This document shows positions 34,196-47,135 of a stretch of DNA of 64,000 bases, piece by piece. A program made the translations under genes and the position numbers. The first letter of the stretch is position 1, and the number at the start of each line of letters is the position of its first letter. The notes beneath the pieces are model-generated. The model saw only the letters and a list, made by a program, of their open reading frames with translations, had not been told where the DNA came from and did not search any database. Source of the DNA: Sclerodactyla briareus (taxonomy: Eukaryota > Echinodermata > Holothuroidea > Dendrochirotida > Sclerodactylidae); NCBI GenBank assembly GCA_026419785.1, contig JAODTK010005780.1:186001-250000 (forward strand), written 5' to 3'.

Positions 34196-35569
34196 ACTCC
34201 GGAGATATCCTATCATTTCCGTTCTTATTATTGTCAATTCAAAGGAACTAGACTGTCGAATTGTAAAATTTTCATTGAAGCCTACTCAGTCATGAGTTTT
34301 ACAGGCTCTAGAAATAGTTCATCAGTTTTAGAGAAGAGGATAATGACCCATAGGATTCACCATATAGCCCTTGTAGGAAAGCTACGGTTGTAAGGATATT
34401 CAAATGTTGTCGAAAAGCAACATTCAATTATAGACCATAGGAATGCTCAGAAGATGTAACATTTCAAAACACTCAACAATTCCAAGAACAAACAACAAGT
34501 GTATATGAGAACTACATGAATCACAGCAATTTTCTACACAATGGTCGGACATAACCAGCAAGGTTGATTCTACGTAAACAATCCTGGGATTCTTGCATTG
34601 GACCGTACTTTGAGCATGAAGCTTGGAATGCGTGATGTAGGTTATGTATGTCGGACTGAACAATCCCTCTTACAATTTTAAACCTCCTCTGCACTGCCTG
34701 AGGGGCTCCCAAGGTCCACTGGCCACACAGATCGGGGATGCGGCGTGTTAAGGGGAGTATGTGACATGCGACCGGCAATATGCCACTTCATTTTTAGAAG
34801 AGGTTTATATCCTCTTTTGTTCTGCAATGATACTCTGATGAATAAAGATTGAAAAATATCCTAACAAACAACACTTCAAGGAAAAATTCTGAAATAATTT
34901 TGAAGTTACTGTTAAGTACGGTTATGGGGAAAACGTGTTTGCAATTTCACTCTCGCAGGACCCCCCCTCATGACCTTGGACCTTGAATGTTACCAGTGTA
35001 GGAGGTATGAAAGCCTTAGCTTTAAGCCCTTGTCCATGTCTTGGACGTATTGAAACGTCCAGATGAAAAATAGAGGCAGGGCCAGCTATCAAAAAGAACA
35101 AAATTGTGGTGCATGTATGTGCAAAAAGGCATGTAGGAGAGAATGGAAGAAGATGACAGAGTTGTGATGGGCAATTGGGTTTGGATATATTTACTGAACA
35201 AAGGGGGGGAAAGGAAGCACAATTGTGGAGACCGTGAAAAAAATCGCCATGGTAGAAAACAAGTTAGTGGACTCAAACAAAATATATCAACAGTATTTTC
35301 TCATGGATTGGTTGTTTATTTATGGTACACTTGCCGAGCACGGACATGTAGACTGACCTCATATCATCTGCGAATCCCTCAACAGGCACACCGAACAAGT
35401 GTGCAATGATTCTTTCGCCGGTGTCTTATGTGGGGTGGGGTATAATTCACAGGCGACGGCAACTTTCAAAACCTACCCCTCGTTTGTCCTGCCTCCAATC
35501 CCTTGATACTGAGCGAATATCGGAGAGGAGGCAACAGGTACCATTTCTAGAGTCCTTGGACATGCGGAG

Positions 35570-35700
35570 ATTCTCCTGTTGGGAGAATTCTGAAATTCTC
35601 CTTGTTTGGGAGAATTCTGAGATTCTCCCGAGTGGGAGAATTGCTAGGGTAATACATTATGAATCGGGAGAGAGAATTGCTATGTTAATTACATTATGAA
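35570..35700. repeat. Palindromic mini-repeats GGGAGAATTCTGAGATTCTCC
   Basis: Three consecutive inverted units (TGGGAGAATTC followed by ATTCTCC) near 35570-35643. They are followed by a direct repeat of GGGAGAATTGCTA-GG-TAATACATTATGAA (about 35635 and 35668). Each unit could form a short stem. Confidence 0.65.
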
Positions 35701-36137
35701 ATAAAACATTGCATGTAGTCCAGTAGATACAAAGGAGTCGTCCAAGTTTAATGAACATCCTACGCGTTTGAGTCAGCAGCAATAGGTCGGATAAGTACAG
35801 TTAGGTGTGTTTTCCATTGCATGTGTATGGTACCTGTATGAAGTTTATTGCGAGTTCGAGTTTGATTGACCCAAAACTATTAAAGACAACGAGCTGCTGT
35901 TCGGAAAACGGCTGCGACAGGGCTGTTCTATAAAAAAAAAAAAACAACCGGAGTTGTCTATTCTCATTCAATTGATCCGGAATCGACATTGACAAATGCC
36001 AATCCAAACACAGTCCCCCAGGGTTCGCATCTTACCAATGAACCTCACAAGGAAGTTTGTCAATCATCGAGAGAAAATGGCATTGCCTGGAGTTAGATAG
36101 TGCACAGTGAACAGATTCGACTATTCCTTTTAATTAT

Positions 36138-36450
36138 GAGTACAAATCAAACAACATGAATACCAGATAAAAATGTTCTTCATTCGTTTCAACACAATGC
36201 CTGGAAACAAGAGTTCAGAGAAATGTAAGCCCACGGTGAAACTTGCTTTGCTAGGTTTTACCAAACTATTGGTAAATAAAACAACACAGGTATAAAACGT
36301 ACACGAACAGTATTGGGAAGAAAGCACATTAGTTCTTGTTCAGAGTAATACACAATGGCATACCAAGATAGGAGTACAAGATAATAGTGTTCTTCATTTT
36401 GTTCCAACACAATGCCGAAAACGAGAATTGACTTCAGGAATGTTCACCAA
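36138..36450. repeat. Direct repeat of about 85 bp, spaced about 235 bp
   Basis: The block gagtacaa, then gttcttcat, then caacacaatgcc, then a-acgagaattgac-like sequence occurs at 36138-36226 and 36371-36450, with many small indels between the copies. Confidence 0.55.
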
Positions 36451-37621
36451 AGGCGCATGTTGAATACACAATGATCGATGTAACGCATTGCGCATCAGTG
36501 GATGACAATGGATTTCAGTCAGATTTTATGACGGGGCTATTTGGTGGGCCAATTAATGTTGATAATGGACAAAAAAAGGACAGCTATGCAATTATAATTT
36601 AGTTGAATTACGCACACCATTGAGGCAGTTGGGTCAATGTTGCCAATTTGCGATAAATTGTATTGCTCAGCTCTCCAAGTCCTGAAGTATATCCAACCTA
36701 ACAATAGAAGGGGCGGATGACAGAGAAGATAAACAACTGTAAAGTACCCTGAGACAGCGGAAGGAAAGTAAGAACAACGGTCTCGAATAAAATAAAAAAA
36801 TATTCCTAGAGGAAACTCCATGTTAGTATGTCCAAATTTGTTCTGAACCTTCCCATCCTGTGATTCACGTAGGTCTACTAGACGTTTTCTGTTATATATT
36901 ATCGTCAGGCTCTATTGCATATTTCTTGAATTCAGCACAAGAATATGCATTGTTACGCCCGTTCCGATACTAGGTTGTTATATTCGCGACGCAACAGTTT
37001 TGTGAAGTTTTCCTATAGCCATCGCATGACTGCGTCCATAGAGGCTGGGCAGAACCATACTGGATAATACCAGTGACGATACCCAGAATATGTATTTTAT
37101 AATTGGGACAAACAATAGCTCTATTTCCCGAATGCTGGTATATTGTACCATGTGAGTCGGCGAAGCAAAAATCGTTAGTGTACACAGCCCGGAATTACTT
37201 AAAGAAACAGTACAGGAGTCAATAGAGAGCAACTAGTTCAATGGTGCTAAATTGGATTGCGGTTTTGCCTAGCCAAAATATAGTTTCCTTCCCTTTCAGG
37301 TCCAATAAATATATAAATAAATCAATATTATTATTATAATTATAGCATCTACGATGCATTTGACGGAGATGCCCGGGAAGATGTGTTATTCGTGGGGATG
37401 GTTTCTAACGCATTTTCCCGAATTCGCCTTGGACCTTAGTAGTAATTCTTTGTCGCGGGGCTTGGTTTTGCTCAGGCGAGTTAAAAAACATTAAGCGGCA
37501 TGAAGGAAAGGGGACGTGGTCTTCAATGTTCTGTCTGATGGAAGTGACGCTGTGATTTAAGTAAGCTTTAGCCAACCCAACTGATGTGTCCTCTGAAATG
37601 ATTTGCTTTCCCAGCATAGTG

Positions 37622-38360
37622 GCACTATGGTAATTATTCAGCCAAACAAATAATTTTTTCCCATGTTGCAGATTTTTTGAAATGTCATTATGATTTTACT
37701 GCAAGTTTTAGTTTTGGTTCCTAACAACAATGTATATTGCACACACACAGTACTGACACAAAACGTGATGCAAACTCAACTCCGCAGAGGAACCACTATT
37801 CCAGTTTTCCCATCCCGTTTTAGGGAGCTTGGGCCCCCACCTCGGAGAACAAATTGTGGGTTCCATCCGTCGATGTCTGCCGCCGGCATCGGGGAGGAGA
37901 CTCTCCACTTGGGGAAGTGGAGGATAAAAGGGTCCAAGTCATCTACCAGCATCACCTGCCCCCCCCCCCGGCAACTTCTTGGGTCATTGCTTTCTGGCTA
38001 TTGTGGAAACTATGGTAATTACTCAGCCAAACGAACAATTTTTCCCCATGAATGTCGTATGATTCAGTTTGGGTTACTAACAACACATGTATATAGCACA
38101 CATAGTACTGGCACAAAAGGTAAAGAGTCTCGAATCAGAGCCACTATACAGTCTCCCTCCCCCCCCCCCCCTTCGGGGAGCAATGGCTCCCACCTCGGGG
38201 AACAAATCGAGAAACTGTCCGGGGACTTTTTTGTAAAAAAAATAATAAATTCGTTAATGTCAGCTGCCGGCATCTGGAATGTGAGACCGTCCATCAGGGA
38301 AGTAGTAGATAACAGGGTCCTTACACCTACAAGCATCACCCCCCCCCCCCCCCCACTTTC
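37622..38360 (+). repeat. Tandem direct duplication, two units of about 380 bp
   Basis: Both units start actatggtaatta-tcagcc and run through ctaacaaca, tgtatat-gcacaca, agtactg, cccacctcgg-gaacaaat, gtc-gc-gccggcatc, gggtcc and agcatcacc before a C run. The unit starts are about 37622 and 38008. The largest ORF of the window (37690-38400, + strand, 236 codons, no introns) crosses both units. Its peptide shows the duplication partly in frame (MSAAGI twice, SIT before a Pro run twice) and no known domain, signal peptide or transmembrane segment. I treat it as a repeat translation and not as a gene. Confidence 0.78.
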
Positions 38361-41300
38361 TACACCCCCGTGTCTTCGAAATGAGGATTGGATTGATTAA
38401 ATAGATTCAAAAATAAACTGTAAAAATGGAAGGACGATTGAAGAGGTAAAAATTGCTCGCGTTGGTCAATGGGGTAAGGTAGGGTGGGCCCCGTCAGTTT
38501 AAGGGAATGATGCCACGAGTCTGGGACCCCAGTCAGGGACCTCAAGGCTTCTCCGTCGGCCAAATCCTGGTGCCGCCCATCGCCCCTCACATGATTCCAA
38601 AAACACTAAGCCACCCCCATCCACCTGCAATAATTCCATGAATATCGCATTTGTTACTGTCTCATGGATTAGCTGTAATCGTGGTGGACTGGCATTCCCC
38701 TGATCCAAATCGGGAGGTAGGTCAAAAAATGTACCAAATGATAACCATTCTTTTTCTGGATAAAACTAGTCTCTTACATATATGGGATGATTTGCCCTTA
38801 ATGTGCATGTTCCACGGTTTCTCCATTATGAGGGGAGGCTTTGAAACGAATTTACATGCGTTAATTGAATTACATTGCGTTTATGTGTAGGAATCGCTGA
38901 GGGAATCCATACTGTCTCACGTGACCTTCCTAATCCCTCCCCCAAGCCTATTTTATGTAACATGTTACCTGTATTATATCATCCCACTAGCAAAGAGTGG
39001 CAATTTCTGTCTGTGTCCGATGAATCCCAAGTGCTGAAGAGATTCATGAGTCGTGCAATCAAGTTGTACGGCCAGCGAATAGCTGAACAATGCCAAATTC
39101 AATTAATCCTGGTAACCAAACAATGGCAGACTATATCACCGTCTTTGCAGCTGTGAACTATGGTTTAGGGGTAAAGGAGACTGTGCCCAAAGAGACTACA
39201 GATAAGCTGGGGTCACCCAAGTTTGCTGATATTGGACCAGAATTGCTCCTCATTGTATGGACTGTCAGAATGTTGTCACAGTGTTTCATCAAGAATGAGC
39301 AGTCGTGGTGTAAGTGACGCATGCTCACCACTGAGAGTTTGTGAGGAAAAGACGAGATTTCCCCCCATAGCGACATCGTTACGGCTTATTTTTGTTAAAC
39401 TGGAACCACGTATTTGATAACGCAACCAACGTTTCCGGATTGTTTGTTGTTATGTTGATAAGAGGGGAGAAATATGTAAAGTTTTTTGTTGGCAGGATTT
39501 GTCATTTTCGGCATGGGAAAGAGTTTCGGCAGATCGTTCTGCACACTGTACGTCAACGCCGAAAACTGCTAATGTTCCCTCATGACCTTCGGCACGCAAT
39601 ATCGTTATCATCTCCTTAAAACGTCACCCGAACAGGCTATTTTGACATGAATTAATTAATTTGACTCTGTATATTGTCAATGCTATGGGGATTCAAATGT
39701 AACAGGCAAGAGGTCCATACAGTACTAATACTTTCATCGTAATTGGATTAATTACTATTAATTACTAAGTGCCCTACCTGCTATAATGACATGGTAAGGA
39801 TTGTATACAAAGATAGGAACAAAGTAGACTCGCCGGACCCTTTTTTTTTCCGGGCAAAGTACAGATTCTCAGTTGGGTCCACATTTTCAATTGGTTTACA
39901 TTAGAATATTCACCCCTGGAACTGTGGACAAGTGAAACAGGCCGATCGGTCGATTCACTGACATAAAAAATCGGATGTTTTTCCCAAGTGGAATCTCCGT
40001 GGACCAGCTGGTATTTGACATTGAAGTAGTTTCAATTGTACTGGGAATGGATTTTCGAACGTGAAACTCAAAACAGCGATGGTGGAGTGGCTAATAACTG
40101 CAAAAAAATGAAATGTCTGGAGGAAGGAGGAGGAATAGTATGGGATGATACATATATTTCTCGAAAATATCAACAAGGAACGTATAAAATACGGCAGCTG
40201 CGGCCGACAACGAAAATATCCCAACGATCACCTTCGAAAGGATTTCATATAAAACTTTTGAGTCTGTCGTTTTCGTCGAAATTGAATCGATTTTGATCAT
40301 TGAAACTTCTATTTCAGTCTACTAATTACCAAGCGATTTCGTGTTTGATTAAAAAACTCTCAGTTCGCGGTAGAAACCACAAAGAATGTGTGGCACCGGT
40401 GCATTAAAGGAGGGTAATTAGCTTATGGCACCCGGTTCAAGGGGCTAGTTCTGTAATGTATGGGGCGGTCCAGCCCTACCAAACGCTATCATTTTTGTGA
40501 CACAGACAATACTCATGAGTACAAAGTCGTGGATGTAAACCAGTCAGCGACTATTCTATCACATTACTGTATTATTGTGTTACCTATGTGTTCGTAAAGG
40601 ACGGCAAGCGATCACTACGCGGTGTTGTGCGTCTGTTGATTGGGCAGTCAAAACGTAGACAGGGCTTCATTAGAGAACAGCAGCGGCCTGTCACTTTGCG
40701 TCTATGTGAACACTACAGGGCATGAGGGCTCCACGTAAAAAGTAAATCAAAGTTATGTGCCCATCCAGTCGGAAAAGTCGCATCAAGTTGACATTATAGT
40801 AAAAGCTTACACAGGTGTAAAATACGATCCTTCAATGACGCTACTAGTGTTTCGTTTTTTTTTTCTGCCCAAAAAAGGTACGGTAAACTATTTTTTCCTT
40901 ATGTGTGACTAGGGTGTTCACTACAATCGAAGAACTCGGTTTTGTCTCGTTTGCCTCTCTGCACAATAACGCCACAAATTGATTAAAATCAATCAGTTTG
41001 GAATCATCCACAGCGCGGCAGCACTATATAGCCAGAGTCGTTTTTCTCCGTCACGTAATCTCCGGGATATTACCATGCGTGACAGTAGTCGGCTTTGATG
41101 ATTGTGGCTGGTGGATATGTATGAAACGTTGTTATAAGTGCTTAACAAAAACCCGATATCGTCCATAATTTTACAAATATTGTATGTTAGAAAAAAATTC
41201 TGTTCGTAACATAAAGGACAGTTTCAAATTATCTGCACTGAAGTAACAGGATCGCCTCGTTAAAGTGAATTTATTTCATATAGTTCACGTATGGAATTAG

Positions 41301-43138
41301 CGAACGTTGGCAAATGACCTGGTTGCGAAACGAGGAAAGTGTCCTTATTGTACGTATATTACCCTTAGCTGCGATTTCATCGGAATTCAGGCGAAAGTCT
41401 GTGACATTCTGGCGCAAGGGGCAGGTGAAATTGGGCAGAATTACATGGTCACACATATAGTGTATCGAAATACCTTCCGCGAGAACGGTTGGCACACACA
41501 ATATTGCAGTTGAAATGGAGGAGAATGAAAAAAGAAAAACAATCTCCATCTCCATTTTCATGAATATCGTTAATCGTCAGATCGGTATATCACATATCGT
41601 CATTATCGCATACCGTCATATAAGCATAACGCCATAATAAGCATAACGATTACACCGTTATCGTATTTCAGTAGATCATCATATCGCTTCTTTTTTTGGG
41701 GGGGGGGACTCACTCCATTGTTGGAATGCTAATTATTTTAGCGTGGAGCGTCTGCTGTCTGTATGGCGCGTATGCAACGGTCTCGTTTTTTTTTTCGTTT
41801 TTTTGTTTTTTTTTTCAAAGGGAGGAAGTAGTACGATCTAGATATGGAACTAGTTTTGTCGGAGGGGGAGGGGGTTTTAGTGTGTTGTCATCCGGAGTTC
41901 CGCTAAATATTTCCAAGTCAGTAAGACATTAAACACTAAGTCTTATAGATTTTTATTCTCCTATATGGAGAGAAAAAATGGGAGACGCGCGACGCAGTCA
42001 ATCGCAAAATGTGCGTTACCTATCAGTAATTCATGTTATGTCGTTAAGCGTCTCAGTATCATTGTATGGCTTATTTCATCAATGTCGTCGTTGAGCGTCA
42101 GTTATACCGTTTATTTGGCCGAAAGTACGAAGTCGGCGCATCAGTAAAATCTATCAGCGTCCTCTATTTATATAGGGAGCGTTTAAAAGCGAATTTCAAT
42201 TGTAGGGGGGAGGGAGGAAGTATAGCCAATTATGTGAATTTTTCGTGTGATTTTTTGCATCAATTTCAATATCCGATCGGTGAGTGCCTTTGATTTGCAT
42301 GGCGCGTCCGTATCCTGTTATTGGTTTCAATTTAATTTTGGGGGGGGGGGTTCAATACTTTGTCTGCTACTGTCTGAGGCGCACTCCATTTTATATATCC
42401 TTAGCAACCGACTGTATCGTGAGGAGGAAAGTCAGTACGACGCGCTCTGTTGTACACAACATTAGTTAAAAGCCGTACGCGTGTTACATCTTTAAACAAT
42501 CATATTTTCCGCGAAAGTTGTAGTTAGCAAAGTATCCATTCATGAAGAAGCCTTCATACGGCGAAATATTCGAATACATATTTGTATATTCTTATGTGTT
42601 GTGGAAAGTCTCTCATTTCGCGTTAATTCATCAGCCAAGCATGTATTCGAACATGCCTTCATATATATATAGTGTTTACGCCGTTTCTTTCCTGGGAGGT
42701 TGGTCACTCAGATCTGACGGAGAGTCACAGCGTACCGGCAGTATTTTTCTGACGGATCGGGTGCCTCAGTCAGTCAACATGTTCAGTCTGTACTGGTTTC
42801 AGCCTGTGCCGGATTAGGTGATAGGGCCCTTTGTAGGCTCCCTTTGGTGGCGGCGGCTGGTAATTGATCCTGCTAATGGTCCCGGCCAGCAATGCCTTAA
42901 TCTCTGGCAGGTTGTGGCTAATAGGAGGTCGTGAGGCATCGCTGGGCGGGCGAGGACTGGCTGTCATTGCCGTAGTTGTGCATAGTTGTATATCGAACAA
43001 GGAGGAACGTACAGAATATCAGTGTTGTTCCTTCGTTCCTGTGTGTGCGTCCCCGGACTCCTCGCTGTGGGCTAACTCCCTGTGGCCCATTGAAATACAA
43101 GACCTGTGTTCAGAACTAAACCACGCGAAGAGATCTAT
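38361..43138. other. Unassigned sequence
   Basis: ORFs up to 98 codons, none recognised. The minus ORF 41271-41561 begins with a hydrophobic, signal-like N-terminus (MKMEMEIVFLFSF) and has four cysteines, but it overlaps an ORF of similar size on the other strand and shows no splice context. Confidence 0.4.
41570..41690. repeat. Short degenerate repeat (ATCGTCATA-like)
   Basis: Variants of atcgtca-tat, gcataacg and ataagcataacg recur about ten times over 120 bp. Confidence 0.5.
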
Positions 43139-43567
43139 ATATTAATATTATATATATATATAGATATAATCTATATATATATATATATTCTATATATATA
43201 TATATATATATATATTAATTATATATAGATAAATATGTAGGGAGGGTTTTTGGATAATTTTCAATGTTTGCAATGCATGAAAAAGTAAGTTGACAAAGCG
43301 CGACCAGGAGGTCTTGAAATATCCTGTTGTTAATACATTGCTATTAATACATCGTTGAATTGTAAAAAAAAGCTCTACTGTTTTCTTCTATTATATTGGA
43401 GGATTTTCATTAGCCATTTGAACATTCACACGCGGTCTTACAATATAATATATATATCTATATATATTATATAGATATATATATATATTTAGATATTATA
43501 TATATATATAATATAGATATATATACTATATATATATTATATAATATCTATCTAATAATATATATAT
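43139..43567. repeat. Two (TA)n tracts around 210 bp of ordinary sequence
   Basis: TA repeats at about 43139-43230 and 43441-43567. The sequence between shows nothing recognised. Confidence 0.9.
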
Positions 43568-43847
43568 TTCACGATTCAAGAAAAAAATATAGCAAAAGAC
43601 TATTGATAGAGTGCTCAATGGAGAAACCAGAGATAGAAAATATGAAACAAGAACTACAGTTTGCATCGTCATTGGCGTGCGTTTCTAGTCATTCTTAGCT
43701 GTTAGAATTACGTCATTTGCCTCAATAAAGCGACCTGATTGGCTTGTCGGTCCAGGAGACACCATTAACCGAGCTAACAGTCTCCGGAAGACTGATAGTT
43801 ATGGTGGCGTTCATTTCGAAAATGTAATACCGTATATAAAACCAATA

Positions 43848-44345
43848 TAAAACGCGTTCTTTCGCTACACAAAGTGGTGGTGATTTAAGTGGTGACTTTG
43901 GGGATTATCTGATGAACCTCCACTCCCACGGCTTGCATTAAAATGGCGACAATTGCGACACTCTCAATTCAGAAATCGGGAGTCATTCCAAAATGTTCCA
44001 TCAAGAATAGGTTAATTCATGTGAACAACTTTATCGATGAGGACGGTTTTAGGACCTGAATTCATTTGCAATTCGAATTGACAAATTATCGTTACGTATG
44101 GAGCAATTTCAATAAAATTAGTGCAGCGTCGAACGTCGGAAAGCGAGGACGTTGCGCCGTAAACCACTACTCGTGCATTGCAATGACACGGTGAAGTTTC
44201 GATATGGCCGATAAACGGCCCGCTGTATTGGAAAAGTGTGGGGTCCGAACGAAAGAAAAGAGAATGCATTTCACCAGTTGGAAAACATGTATGTACGTCT
44301 AGACGAGTTCGAAAGAACGCAGCACTAAGCCACGCCCACCATATT
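43848..44345. repeat. Direct duplication, copy 1 (partner at 45.45 kb)
   Basis: It starts with aaaacgcgttctttcg and shares ggtgactttggg, gatgaacctccact, acactctcaattcagaaatcgg, ccaaaatgttc, gtacgtatggagca-type blocks and gatatggcc with 45447-45895. Similarity continues in patches (aatttacgcg at 44585). A minus-strand ORF (149 codons, 44012-44461) covers it. The partner keeps the same frame only in pieces and no family is recognised. Confidence 0.75.
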
Positions 44346-45446
44346 GAAGCGCGCAGCAATGTTTTCGTTGCACGTCGTGAACGCCATGAGAGCAGCACCA
44401 GTAAATATGTGCGCAAAGGAACACGCGAATAACAAGCTCCGCAAAAGTTGCATACGCGCATGTTGTCCGTTCGAGTCGTCGCGGAAAAGGAAAAGATTCT
44501 AACAGCTAACAGGTCGGCTAAAACGCCCCATAGTTTTTGGTACTAATGATATCAAGAAGGCGCGTGATCTGAGTGGCCAATATAATTTACGCGCGCCATC
44601 GAGTGGAAGTGGAAATTAAAATATTGACGCACATTAGGGAAGCGTTGCTTCAGGCAAAATACAGAAGAAAGTGATGAGCTAGATATGAAGACGGGTGCGG
44701 AACCATGGCGCTATTAATTAGATGTGAGGGGTACTACGGTGCGTTCTTCGAACTAGTATCCGTATATACCAGTAAAACCATGGAGCTATTATATTAACTG
44801 GGAGAGGACATCAGAGCGATTGCTTGCCCCGTTCATTTTCCTGTTCCAGAGAACACAAACGCAAGGTGCGGAGTGCGCACTTTGTGTGTAACAGCGTGAA
44901 ATACATTCAGTTGTTTACGCTATATCTGCGAATTTCCCGACCATAGAACCCCCGAACTACACTTTGTTGCTTCATAGTAATTATAGTATGCCATAGTGCA
45001 AGATTCTGCAAACAACTTCAGTGAGTGGTACCTCTGTTTCAGAAAACGGGGGAAGGGAAAAACAGTGAGTGATCTATTACGAAGCACAGAAGAAACAACA
45101 TGATAATTCGGGAAGAATATGAATAACGAATCGTTGCGATTCTGCAGGAAAAGGAAAGGAAACAAACCATTCTAGCGTAGGGTACGACCAACACGGAGTG
45201 AAACTAGAAGGCTTAATAAGTGAGGATCGAATCATAGGAGGATGTCAAACGGAGTCATATTCTAAATCTTACGACCGTCGAAAACGACCGCGAACGAAAT
45301 GCGAATCTTGTCGCATGCTTCTTGCTGAATGCAATGTCACTATAACTCCACTGTCAAGTGAGGGCGCTGTTTTTGCCATAGCAACGCGGGCTCCTCCACA
45401 ATGACTTCGTTTTGTATTGGAGCTTCAGTACAGCATGTCCGGGGCT

Positions 45447-45895
45447 TGGTAAAACGCGTTCTTTCGGAAATAAGTGGTGACTTTGGGAATTATCGGATGA
45501 ACCTCCACTTCCACGGCTTTGCATCAAAAATGGCGACAAGTCGACACTCTCAATTCAGAAATCGGAGTAATTCCAAAATGTTCATCAAGAATAGGTAATT
45601 CTGTGACAACTTTATAGTGAGACGGGTAGGACCTGAATTCATGCATTGAATTGAACAATATCGTACGTATGGAGCAAGTTCAGTCAAAATTAGTTTGCAG
45701 GTCGAAAGTCGGAAAGCGAGGACTTCTCGCGTAACCACTACTCTGTGCATTTCAATGATACAGTGGAGATTCGATATGGCCACTAAACGGCACGTCGTAT
45801 TGGAAAAGTGTTGGTTTGTCGAAAAGATTGGCATTTCACTCGTTGGGACCTCGTAGTACGGTAATACGAGTCGAAAGCAACGCAGCATAAGAAGC
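45447..45895. repeat. Direct duplication, copy 2 (partner at 43.85 kb)
   Basis: It is about 450 bp against about 500 bp in copy 1, with numerous one-base gaps. Offset between copies is about 1.6 kb. The end runs into a patch with aatttacgcg (45927), as in copy 1. Confidence 0.75.
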
Positions 45896-45979
45896 TAATA
45901 CACGCATACTGATGAGATGGCCGTATAATTTACGCGTGCCAACGAGGTGAGAGTGTGAAAAGCAGTGGAGTGGAAACGC

Positions 45980-46017
45980 GATGAGAGTGGAAAACACATG
46001 CGTTTTCCACTCTCATC
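45980..46017. repeat. Perfect 16-bp hairpin next to a (TA)n tract
   Basis: GATGAGAGTGGAAAAC (45980-45995) and its exact reverse complement (46002-46017) are separated by six bases. It is followed within 15 bp by a TA-rich stretch. Such a stem is striking in a region where most repeats are imperfect. Confidence 0.9.
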
Positions 46018-46029
46018 ATTGTTTCATAA

Positions 46030-46615
46030 ATATCTTATACTAATATATACTATAATATATATATATATATATCCTATATATATATATATATATATATTAT
46101 ATAGAATATATATACTATATAATATATATATATATTATATATATAATATATATAGATATATATATTATATATATTGACATTATATGCAAGATACCTTTTC
46201 ACAGTTACAGTTATCTGAAAATATGTGGAAACCTGACAATTGTAAGCTTCAATTGAAATACTTTTCATTTTCTTCTCATTTGGTTGTTGTAAAACTATTC
46301 TACAAGCCAAAACATAAACTGATCATGTTTGCATTCCTTTCATCAACTGGAAAATGGCATTCGAGAAATATGCCTACGGATGTATACAATCATTTTAATT
46401 TCAGGTTAAGCTTTGTATGTTAATGTATCAGTAGGAAACCTGAGTGATCTTGGTGAACCCTTGGTCATAAAAAACGAAGAGAGAGAGGATAACATCAGGA
46501 ACTCAAGGTCAAGGGCCACGGAAAAGGAGTGGATTAGTTACCATATAGGCTGACATTATATAATATATAGATATATAGTATATATAGATATATATAGATA
46601 TACTATATATATAAT

Positions 46616-46648
<33 letters not shown>

Positions 46649-46700
46649 TATATATTATAAGATATATAAATATAGAGAATATATTATAATATAAATATGA
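46030..46700. repeat. (TA)n tracts bracketing duplicated DNA
   Basis: TA repeats at about 46030-46175 and 46555-46700, each directly upstream of one copy of a 360-bp direct repeat. Confidence 0.9.
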
Positions 46701-47135
46701 ATAATATTAATAATATTATAATTTCTGATTTTTCGTTATCATTGCTTGAAACGTTGCACGAGACTTTTCACAGTTATCAGTTATCTGAAACATGTGGAAA
46801 ACCTGCAATTGTAGCTTCAATTGACAAATACTTTTATTTTATTTCATTGTAAAACTATTCCTACATAGGCCAAAAAACATCAACCTGATCAAGTTTGCAT
46901 TACTCTTCATCACTGGAAAAATGGATGCGAGCCAATATGCCTACGATGATATACACCACCACCACATTTTAACTCCAGTTTTTTAAGCTTGTAATGATCA
47001 TGTTAGAAAACTGATGTGTGATTTGGTTGAACCTTGGTTCAATGAACGGAATGACAGGGGAGAGATAACATTCAGGAACTCAAGGTCAAAGGGCCCTGGA
47101 GGAAAAGGAGATGATTAGTTACCATATAAGCCTTA
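46185..47135. repeat. Two direct copies of a 360-bp segment, period about 575 bp
   Basis: Copy 1 (about 46190-46550) and copy 2 (about 46763-47135) share acttttcacagtta, cagttatctgaaa, atgtggaaa, gtttgcatt, aatatgcctacg, ggaactcaaggtcaa, aaaggag and gattagttaccatata. Together with the TA tracts they form a tandem unit [TA tract + 360 bp] repeated twice. Differences are mostly small indels. Confidence 0.82.

Larger units (their letters stand above)
31839..37621. other. Mostly unassigned sequence with small repeats
   Basis: The small repeats listed at 34.0, 35.6 and 36.1 kb are the only structure seen. A minus ORF at 34521-34778 contains AVQRRFKIV, faintly like the tail of a LINE reverse transcriptase, but without supporting neighbours. 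Confidence 0.4.

Noticed and set aside
34521..34778. LINE reverse-transcriptase tail (AVQRRFKIV)
   Set aside because: A single weak motif without the following conserved blocks.
44012..44461. 149-codon minus-strand ORF
   Set aside because: It lies in a duplicated segment whose other copy does not keep the frame; no known family.
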